The position numbers were made by a program, and so were the translations under genes. A stretch of DNA of 5,292 nucleotides from NCBI GenBank assembly GCA_959018155.1, contig CAUEKH010000210.1, positions 1-5,292 of the forward strand. Reading direction: 5' to 3'. This stretch comes from an uncultured Hungatella sp. (lineage in GTDB: Bacteria; Bacillota; Clostridia; Lachnospirales; Lachnospiraceae). Below the pieces are notes generated by a model. The model saw only the letters and a list, made by a program, of their open reading frames with translations, was not told the origin of the DNA and made no database searches. Positions 1 through 5,292 of this stretch are shown here, piece by piece (the stretch's first letter is position 1; each line of letters begins with the position of its first letter).

Positions 1-568
1 AAAGTGAACTATGTTAAAACTCTGAAGGAAAGAGATGGGGCCGGCTTCCGGAAAGATAATAGTCAACTACATGAATCTTGGAAAGATGCCAAGGCGGTAC
101 GTTCCCAAATACCGGCGCCGTCTCGGGATGATTTTCCAGTGTTTCGGTTTGCTGAAGGGCCGAAACGTCTATGAGAATGTAGCGTTTGCGCAGCGAGTCA
201 TCGGCGCTTCAGCGAGAAGCATCAGAGAATCCGTCCCGGCCATGCTTACCATGGTTGGGCTTTCATCTAAATACAAATTTTATCCTCAGCAGCTTTCAGG
301 CGGAGAACAGCAGCGTGTGGCCATAGCCAGAGCCTTAATCAACAGGCCGGAGATTCTTCTGGCCGACGAGCCGACCGGTAATTTAGACGGCCACAACTCC
401 ATGGAAATTATGAAGCTGTTAGACGAGATCAACAGGAGAGGTACGACGGTTATCGTCGTCACACACAGCCACGAGATTGTGGACAAGATGAGACGGCGGG
501 TTATTACTATGGACAGGGGAACCATTATCAGCGACGAGAAAAAAGGCGGATATACACATGAGGATTAG
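1..568 (+). CDS. ftsE: Cell-division ABC transporter ATP-binding protein FtsE, 5'-truncated and frame-disrupted at the window edge
   Basis: FtsE is the cytoplasmic ATPase of the FtsEX complex, which controls peptidoglycan hydrolases across the membrane. The clean frame runs from an internal ATG at 35 to TAG at 566-568 (177 codons). Numbered from that ATG it shows the Q-loop Gln35, the ABC signature LSGGEQQ at 87-93, Walker B ILLADE at 107-112, the D-loop GNLD at 115-118 and the switch His144 in VVTHSHE. The family is usually about 220-230 residues, so about 50 N-terminal residues, including most or all of Walker A, are missing. The ATG at 35 is not the real start: family-like sequence continues upstream in another frame (codons from base 1 read [10 protein letters not shown]), and joining the two needs removal of one base near 25-34. 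The Q-loop region reads [11 protein letters not shown] where FtsE proteins usually have FQDFRLL. The end overlaps ftsX by 11 bp, which supports FtsE over other ABC ATPases. The disruption may be sequencing error or real decay. Confidence 0.9.
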
Positions 569-1466
569 TACATTTTGGTATTGCTTGAAACAGGGCATAA
601 ATAATATACGTAGAAACCTCTTATTCTCCCTGGCTTCCATTGCAACGATTTCCGCGTGCATTTTTTTATTTTGCCTGTTCTTTTCTATTATGATTAACGT
701 TCAGTACATGATTAAGAATACAGAAGGCACTGTGGGTATCACGGTATTCTTTAAAGAAGAAACTTCCCAGGAGGAAATTCAGAGTATTGGAAAAGAAATA
801 GGTGCCAGGGAAGAAGTGAAGGAGATACAGTATACATCTCCGGAAGAAGCCTGGGAAGAGGTAAAAAAGGATTACTTCGGTGATTTACAGGAACTGGCGG
901 AAGGGTTTGAGGAGGACAATCCTCTGGCTAATTCGGCCTCCTATACAATCTTTTTGAATAATCTGGAAGACCAGGACGAGTTTGTGAGCTGGCTGAAGGG
1001 GATCCCTCAGGTCAAGAAGGTAAATTATTCGAAAACGGCTGCGGAAGGGATGAACAGCCTGGGTAAGGTAGTCGGGCTGCTTTCGATCCTGATTATCGGT
1101 GTGCTTCTGGCAGTTGCCATTTTCTTAATCAGCAATACGATTTCTGTGGCGGCGGCTTTCAGAAAGCATGAAAACCAGATTATGAAACTGATTGGAGCCA
1201 CCAACTATATGATACGGGCGCCATTTGTGGTAGAAGGTGTGCTTTTGGGTCTGATTGGCGCCGTGATTCCGCTGTTTGCGATTTACTATCTCTATCGCAA
1301 TGCGGTGGGATATGTGCTGGAGAAATTCAGCATTCTGTCCGGATTGTTCCAGTTTATTCCGGTGGAAACCATTTTCCCGTACATGGCCGGAACGGCGATG
1401 GCGCTGGGAGTGGGAATCGGATTTCTGGTAAGCTTCTTTACGATTCGGAAACAGTTGAAGGTATAA
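558..1466 (+). CDS. ftsX: Cell-division protein FtsX, membrane subunit of FtsEX
   Basis: FtsX is the inner-membrane partner of FtsE; it passes the ATPase cycle to cell-wall hydrolases outside the membrane. The protein has 302 residues, a normal length. It has a basic N-terminal cytoplasmic segment (NNIRRN at 15-20), a first membrane helix at about 21-48, and a large extracellular loop at about 52-165 rich in Glu and Asp, which in the family is the hydrolase-binding loop. Helices two to four lie at about 171-192, 223-246 and 273-295. The stretch between helices two and three ([20 protein letters not shown] at 191-210, then [17 protein letters not shown]) is the typical FtsX coupling region. 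The start ATG lies inside the end of ftsE, with a modest ribosome site AAGGCGG 8 bases upstream, so the two genes are probably translationally coupled. The M23 hydrolase gene begins 12 bases after the stop. No sign of damage. Confidence 0.96.
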   Translation: MRISTFWYCLKQGINNIRRNLLFSLASIATISACIFLFCLFFSIMINVQYMIKNTEGTVGITVFFKEETSQEEIQSIGKEIGAREEVKEIQYTSPEEAWEEVKKDYFGDLQELAEGFEEDNPLANSASYTIFLNNLEDQDEFVSWLKGIPQVKKVNYSKTAAEGMNSLGKVVGLLSILIIGVLLAVAIFLISNTISVAAAFRKHENQIMKLIGATNYMIRAPFVVEGVLLGLIGAVIPLFAIYYLYRNAVGYVLEKFSILSGLFQFIPVETIFPYMAGTAMALGVGIGFLVSFFTIRKQLKV

Positions 1467-1467
1467 A

Positions 1468-1472
1468 GGGAG
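1468..1472 (+). promoter_or_regulatory. Ribosome binding site that decides the start of the M23 gene
   Basis: GGGAG lies directly after the ftsX stop. It is adjacent to an in-frame ATG at 1473 (no spacer) and 6 bases before a second in-frame ATG at 1479. Normal spacing therefore favours the ATG at 1479, which also gives a signal peptide beginning MRCGKRF. Confidence 0.6.
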
Positions 1473-1478
1473 ATGCCC

Positions 1479-2681
1479 ATGAGATGCGGGAAAAGATTTC
1501 TGACGGCCGCGCTTGCGGCGACACTTGCCGTATCCTGTATTTTTCCTTCTTATGGCACGAAGACTGATATAGATGATGCCAAAAAGAAAGCGTCTTCTCT
1601 CGAAGAGGAGAAGAAAAAGGTGGAGAATACCATCAAAGAGCTGGAAGGGCTGAAATCTGACACGGCTTCCTACGTGGAAAAGCTGGATGAGGAACTGAAT
1701 TCTTTGAGTAAACAGGTGACTGCGCTGAATTCACGCATCGCTGCCAAGGAGGCGGAGATTGCAGAAGCGCAGGAAGAACTGGAAGAGGCAAAGAAGACTG
1801 AGAAGAGCCAGTATGAAAGTATGAAGCTGAGAATTCAATATATGTATGAAATGGGTGAGACGAATTATCTGGAACTGTTGTTTCAGTCGGCCGATCTCAC
1901 CCAGCTTTTTAACCGAACGGAATATATCAGTCAAATTGCGGCATATGACAGGAAAATGCTGGATCGCTATGCAAAAGCGAAGGAGGAAGTGGCAGCCAGG
2001 GAACGGGAACTTCTGTCGGAGCAGGAGGAACTTGTGACTTTAAAGACGGCCACGGAGGAAAAACAGAAGAACGCACAGCGTCTGATTGATGAGAAGACTG
2101 CGGAACTGGGCAGATATCAGAAGAAAATTGACGCGGGCGAAGGAAGTCTTTCGAAGCTGGAAGCTGATATTGCCGCCCAGGAAGACAGGATTAAGGCGAT
2201 TGAGGCGGAGATAAAGCGCAAAGAAGAGGAAGCGCGCCGCGCGGCTGAAGCCGCGGGAAAGAAGTATAATACGGTCAGTATTGGGAATATTAGCTTTATA
2301 TGGCCGTGTCCTGCCAGCAGCCGGATTACCTCCGGATACGGCGGGAGAGAATCGCCTGTGGAGGGCGCTTCCAGCAGCCATCAGGGCATTGATATCGGAG
2401 CGCCGACAGGCAGCAATATAGTGGCGGCCGCATCGGGCACCGTGACGATTTCTACATACAGTTATTCTGCCGGCAACTACATCATGGTTAATCATGGAGG
2501 CGGTGTCTACACCGTGTATATGCACTGCTCGGAGCTGCTTGTAAAGGCGGGGCAGGAAGTGACGCAGGGGCAGGTAATTGGCAGGGTGGGTTCTACCGGT
2601 TATTCTACCGGGCCTCACCTTCATTTTGGCATCAGGGTGAATGGAAGTTATGTAAATCCGACAAACTATGTAAGTCCATAA
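1479..2681 (+). CDS. Secreted coiled-coil murein hydrolase with M23 (LytM) peptidase domain, EnvC/PcsB/CwlO-like FtsEX partner
   Basis: Predicted exported peptidoglycan endopeptidase (400 residues) driven by FtsEX. Numbered from the ATG at 1479, residues 1-26 form a signal peptide with a basic start (RCGKR) and a hydrophobic core. Cleavage could follow SYG, or Cys20 (LAVSC) could be a weak lipoprotein site. Two Glu/Lys-rich coiled-coil arms (about 29-115 and 160-265) flank a conserved-looking hairpin region (MYEMGETNYLELLF through QLFNRTEYISQIA, about 122-155) like the FtsX-contacting part of PcsB and CwlO. The C-terminal M23 domain (about 275-395) has HxxxD (His301, Asp305), the YMH histidine His349 and the HxH pair His380/His382. 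All zinc and catalytic positions are thus intact, unlike E. coli EnvC, whose LytM domain is degenerate and only activates amidases. Exact bond specificity cannot be read from sequence. The gene sits 12 bases after ftsX and 24 before the S41 gene, pointing to one operon. An alternative start at 1473 adds two residues but sits too close to the ribosome site. Confidence 0.93.
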   Translation: MRCGKRFLTAALAATLAVSCIFPSYGTKTDIDDAKKKASSLEEEKKKVENTIKELEGLKSDTASYVEKLDEELNSLSKQVTALNSRIAAKEAEIAEAQEELEEAKKTEKSQYESMKLRIQYMYEMGETNYLELLFQSADLTQLFNRTEYISQIAAYDRKMLDRYAKAKEEVAARERELLSEQEELVTLKTATEEKQKNAQRLIDEKTAELGRYQKKIDAGEGSLSKLEADIAAQEDRIKAIEAEIKRKEEEARRAAEAAGKKYNTVSIGNISFIWPCPASSRITSGYGGRESPVEGASSSHQGIDIGAPTGSNIVAAASGTVTISTYSYSAGNYIMVNHGGGVYTVYMHCSELLVKAGQEVTQGQVIGRVGSTGYSTGPHLHFGIRVNGSYVNPTNYVSP

Positions 2682-2691
2682 CCCGCAAGAC

Positions 2692-2697
2692 AAGGAG
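2692..2697 (+). promoter_or_regulatory. Strong ribosome binding site that favours a TTG start for the S41 gene
   Basis: AAGGAG lies only 2 bases before the ATG at 2700 but 8 bases before an in-frame TTG at 2706. The second spacing is close to ideal, so translation may begin at TTG and give a protein starting MESKNKFWKG. Confidence 0.5.
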
Positions 2698-2705
2698 AAA
2701 TGACA

Positions 2706-4016
2706 TTGGAAAGCAAGAATAAATTTTGGAAGGGTGCCCTGGTCGGGGCACTGTTGACCGCTTTTGCAGGTCTTATCATCGTGGGAATGTCTCTTGGGAT
2801 CTTCCTGATTGGAAGGACGGCCATCGACGGACCGGGCCAGGTGACGGAGTCGGTACAGGCGGATAATCAGGCCGGAAACCTGGATATGACGCGGATTAAT
2901 AAGAAGATTAAGACTCTGCAGCAGATTATCGACCAGTATTATTTATTTGATGAAGATACGACGCAGGTGGAAGACTGGATCTATAAAGGAATGATGTATG
3001 GGCTGAACGATCCGTACTCTGTGTACTACACGGCTGAGGAGTATGAGAAGCTGACCCAGGACACGACGGGAGAGTATAACGGGATTGGCGTTATGATAAG
3101 CCAGAACCGCTCGACAGGGTTGATTACGGTCATCAAGGTATTTGAAGATACGCCTGCGATTGAGGCCGGAATGAGGCCGGGGGATATCCTCTATAAAGTC
3201 GGCGACTCAGAAGTAACAGGCATGGATATGGATTTGCTTGTACAGGATTATATCAAAGGAAAAGACGGCACAGAAGTCACCCTGACTGTCTTCCGCCAGG
3301 AATCCGGCGAATACGTGGACATGACGATGAAACGCCGTGATGTAAAGGTACAGACGGTGACATATGAGATGCTGGAGGATAAAGTCGGATATATTGAAGT
3401 GAGCCAGTTCGACACTGTTACGACAGAGCAGTTTAAGAGCGCCATTGATGATTTGGAGAAACAGGGCATGGAGAAGCTGGTTGTCGATTTGAGAAGCAAT
3501 CCGGGCGGTGTGCTCGATACGGTTGTCGCGATGCTTGATTACGTCCTGCCGGACGATTTGAAGGTGGAGGGCAACGAGGAACTGGTGCGCGACAAAGAGG
3601 ATAAGACGCTTATCGTCTATATGGCCGATAAAAATGGCAAAGGAAAGCAGTATTACTGTTCTGACGGCCACTCTGTTGACGTTCCGATGGCGGTTTTAGT
3701 GAACGGCGATTCAGCCAGCGCCTCAGAGGTATTCTGCGGGGCGATGAAGGATTACGGCCGGGCCGTACTGGTGGGAACGACTACATTTGGAAAAGGGATT
3801 GTACAGAATTTGATTCCACTCGACAATGGGACAGCGGTGAAGCTGACGACAGCTCACTACTTTACCCCAACCGGGTTCGATTTACATGGAAAGGGCGTGG
3901 AACCGGATGTGAAAGTGGAGCTGAAGGAAGAACTGAAGACGAAAGCGACGATAGAGCACGAGGAAGATAACCAGCTTCAGGAGGCTTTAAAGACGCTGGA
4001 GACACAGAAGAAGTAA
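2706..4016 (+). CDS. S41-family C-terminal processing serine protease (CtpA/CtpB-like) with PDZ domain
   Basis: Membrane-anchored protease of the tail-specific (Prc/Ctp) family, which trims or degrades proteins on the outer face of the membrane. Numbers here start from the TTG at 2706 (436 residues; an ATG at 2700 would add two). Residues about 8-36 form one N-terminal membrane anchor. A PDZ domain spans about 115-205, with the carboxylate-binding loop YNGIGV and the EAGMRPGDIL stretch. The catalytic core follows: VVDLRSNPGG at 259-268, the serine motif DSASASE with probable nucleophile Ser338, and TFGKGIVQ with general base Lys363 and Gln367. The Ser-Lys distance of 25 and Lys-Gln distance of 4 match B. 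subtilis CtpB (Ser309/Lys334/Gln338). The tail (about 400-436) is charged and probably helical. It is the last gene of the ftsEX cluster, 24 bases after the M23 gene, and is followed by a large palindrome. A role in controlling the neighbouring hydrolase is inference. No damage seen. Confidence 0.94.
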   Translation: MESKNKFWKGALVGALLTAFAGLIIVGMSLGIFLIGRTAIDGPGQVTESVQADNQAGNLDMTRINKKIKTLQQIIDQYYLFDEDTTQVEDWIYKGMMYGLNDPYSVYYTAEEYEKLTQDTTGEYNGIGVMISQNRSTGLITVIKVFEDTPAIEAGMRPGDILYKVGDSEVTGMDMDLLVQDYIKGKDGTEVTLTVFRQESGEYVDMTMKRRDVKVQTVTYEMLEDKVGYIEVSQFDTVTTEQFKSAIDDLEKQGMEKLVVDLRSNPGGVLDTVVAMLDYVLPDDLKVEGNEELVRDKEDKTLIVYMADKNGKGKQYYCSDGHSVDVPMAVLVNGDSASASEVFCGAMKDYGRAVLVGTTTFGKGIVQNLIPLDNGTAVKLTTAHYFTPTGFDLHGKGVEPDVKVELKEELKTKATIEHEEDNQLQEALKTLETQKK

Positions 4017-4047
4017 CGTGGAATAAAACAGGACGTTGTGTCACATA

Positions 4048-4146
4048 AAAATAAGGACGCTGCATGATTGAAACAGTCAACAGGATTGGTCAGGGCTTTT
4101 GGCCTGGAACATTCTGTTGGACTTACATGTGCAGCGTCCTTATTTT
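4048..4146. terminator. 99-base palindrome between convergent genes, probable bidirectional terminator
   Basis: The arms AAAATAAGGACGCTGCA (4048-4064) and TGCAGCGTCCTTATTTT (4130-4146) are perfect 17-bp inverted repeats. Inside the 65-base spacer, GTCAACAG (4076-4083) pairs with CTGTTGGAC (4114-4122) with one bulged G, and CAGG (4091-4094) pairs with CCTG (4103-4106), giving a long rod with internal loops. The A-rich and T-rich outer edges would supply a T-tract on each strand (TTATTTT on +, TTATTTTTAT on -). The element lies 31 bases after the S41 stop and 35 bases from the PLD stop, as expected for a shared terminator. The spacer is much longer than in a classic intrinsic terminator, so a small mobile palindrome or structured RNA is an alternative. 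Confidence 0.55.
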
Positions 4147-4181
4147 GTTGGCAGAGTTTGCAGCCTTTTCGTCGCATTCCC

Positions 4182-5292
4182 CTAAATCAGATAACGGATG
4201 AGCTGGAACAGCCGGGAGGTAATTGCAAACAGCCTTTTCTTCTTTGCCGGCAGTTCTACAACCGGAACCTCCGGGTCCGGGACATACGTACCATCGCGGT
4301 TTACCACAAGGGATGAGTCTTCCAAATCCAGGATACACGCTTCTAACTGTTGGTTGAATTCTTCCCCATCAATGACTAACATCGTCTCGGTGTCGATGTA
4401 CGTGCTTCTCATGTCTAAGTTGTATGAGCCGACGAGGGAGAGGCGGTCGTCGATGAGAATGGATTTCCCATGGGAGGAGTGATCTCCGAAATACTCCCGG
4501 AGTGAAACGCCGGTATCTAAGATTTTCCCGCGGTTTCGCGTATAATCCGAAGATGCCATGACATTGTCCCCCACGGAGGTGGCATTTAACAGCATGGTGA
4601 CCTCGGGGACATTCCGGACGATTTCCTCAAGCCCTTGATACATGTCTTTGCTGAAGACGGCGTAAGGCGTGTGGATATAGGCGCGCTCTTTTGCGCCGGC
4701 CATGAGTGCCTGGACCTGATACCATACCCAGGGCTCTTTGGCCATGATGTGGGTCGGGTTATAAATCAGGGTGGCCTTGCGGATCGGTACGGTTTCCGCG
4801 GTGTAATCGTGTTCCGGCGTAATGAGTTCAGCCATGTTCCGGCACAACTCTTCATAATGAGCAGCCAGTTCCTCACGGGCGGCCGGGATTTCCTTTTTCA
4901 TGGATTTTGATGGGGTGTTGAATACGGTTTTACAGTATTTGGATTCCCACATGCCGTTAAAATAGTCTTCCACCTGGAAAATGACACTGTCAGGCGAACG
5001 GTCTGAACCGGCCGCGGTATTACAGATCAGCACATCTCTGTCGTAACTTAAGTTCTTTAGGTTGTATTCTCCTAAAAAATAGTCGAAGGTGTTGCGGCCT
5101 CCCAGCAGCAGAAGTTTATCGTCGACAATTACGTATTTATCATGCATCCGCCCATTGATGGTCCACGGCTTTAGCAGACTGGGGATATTGTAGAATTTAA
5201 CCTCAATATTGGGCTGGGTCCAAACCGCATAAAAAATGGGATTGCCGTTAATATGGAAGGATCCTTAAAGTCCATCAACGACAAACTGGAAC
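4182..5292 (-). CDS. Phospholipase D-like / cardiolipin synthase-like protein with two HKD motifs, 5'-truncated by the window edge, one in-frame stop
   Basis: Proteins of this family move phosphatidyl groups, for example making cardiolipin at the membrane, or hydrolyse phosphodiesters. The frame ends at TAG (4182-4184). Counting from an internal Met at 5147 there are 321 residues. The first HKD motif is His2, Lys4, Asp9 (HDKYVIVD) followed by GGRN at 16-19. The second is His226, Lys228, Asp233 (HGKSILID) followed by GSYNLDMRS. Both catalytic halves are therefore present. The basic, hydrophobic C-terminus (KKKRLFAITSRLFQLIRYLI) could sit on the membrane. The Met at 5147 is not a credible start: it falls inside HKD motif 1, has no good ribosome site, and family-like sequence continues upstream (GNPIFYAVWTQP, NIEVKFYN, LLKPWTINGR) to an in-frame TAA at 5265-5267 and again beyond it (FQFVVDGL). 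The paired HKD motifs and tail recall bacterial ClsC/YmdC-type enzymes, but the lipid substrate cannot be fixed. It is transcribed toward the ftsEX cluster and is probably unrelated to it. Confidence 0.88.
5265..5267 (-). other. In-frame TAA inside the PLD-like gene
   Basis: On the minus strand the frame reads FQFVVDGL, stop, then GSFHINGNP, with family-like sequence on both sides and no shift of frame. One base change would restore a sense codon. It lies 26 bases from the window edge, so an end-of-contig error is the simplest reading; a true nonsense mutation is possible. Confidence 0.75.

Noticed and set aside
1566..2270. Repeated Glu/Lys-rich codons that look like tandem repeats
   Set aside because: This is the heptad-like composition of a long coiled coil; I see no exact DNA repeat unit.
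2040..2693. A 217-codon open frame on the minus strand opposite the M23 gene
   Set aside because: It lies wholly antisense to a well-supported gene, has no recognisable domain or ribosome site, and its composition (Arg-, His- and Cys-rich) is typical of a shadow frame.
3207..3671. A 154-codon minus-strand frame opposite the S41 gene
   Set aside because: It is antisense to the PDZ and protease core, whose motifs are clear; nothing in the reverse frame resembles a protein family.
4017..4181. A small gene, tRNA or CRISPR repeat in the convergent gap
   Set aside because: No cloverleaf, no regularly spaced repeats and no open frame with a ribosome site; the palindrome accounts for the visible structure.
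4068..4316. A plus-strand 82-codon frame starting inside the palindrome
   Set aside because: It begins in the palindrome spacer and runs antisense into the PLD-like gene; no ribosome site and no recognisable sequence.
4635..4910. A plus-strand 91-codon frame opposite the PLD-like gene
   Set aside because: It is a shadow of the coding frame on the other strand, without a ribosome site or domain.

Overview
The window looks like a fragment of a chromosome from a Bacillota (Clostridia) bacterium, probably Lachnospiraceae-like. This rests on the gene order ftsE-ftsX-murein hydrolase-S41 protease, the strong AAGGAG-type ribosome binding sites, the moderate G+C and the style of the proteins. No rRNA or marker gene is present, so the family-level guess is inference.

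Positions 1-4016 (+ strand) carry a tightly packed, probably co-transcribed cell-division and cell-wall cluster. It holds the 3' part of ftsE (ABC ATPase), ftsX (four-helix membrane partner, overlapping ftsE by 11 bp), a secreted coiled-coil protein with an M23/LytM peptidase domain, and an S41 C-terminal processing protease with a PDZ domain. The likely logic is that FtsE ATP hydrolysis is passed through FtsX across the membrane to the coiled coil of the M23 protein, which then cuts peptidoglycan at the septum or side wall. The S41 protease works on the same outer face and may process or remove envelope proteins, perhaps the hydrolase itself. All zinc ligands of the M23 domain are present, so it should be a working enzyme and not only an activator.

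Positions 4017-4181 are the gap between convergent genes. The gap is dominated by a 99-base imperfect palindrome with perfect 17-bp arms and further nested stems, probably a bidirectional terminator.

Positions 4182-5292 (- strand) carry the C-terminal part of a two-HKD phospholipase D / cardiolipin synthase-like protein. Its 5' end runs out of the window.

Both ends of the window look damaged. The ftsE frame is shifted and has odd residues in its first ~175 bases, and the PLD frame has an in-frame TAA 26 bases from the right end. Errors at the ends of a low-coverage contig explain both more simply than two independent pseudogenes. I see no convincing previously undescribed system. The intergenic palindrome and the FtsEX-M23-S41 coupling are the points most worth a second look.
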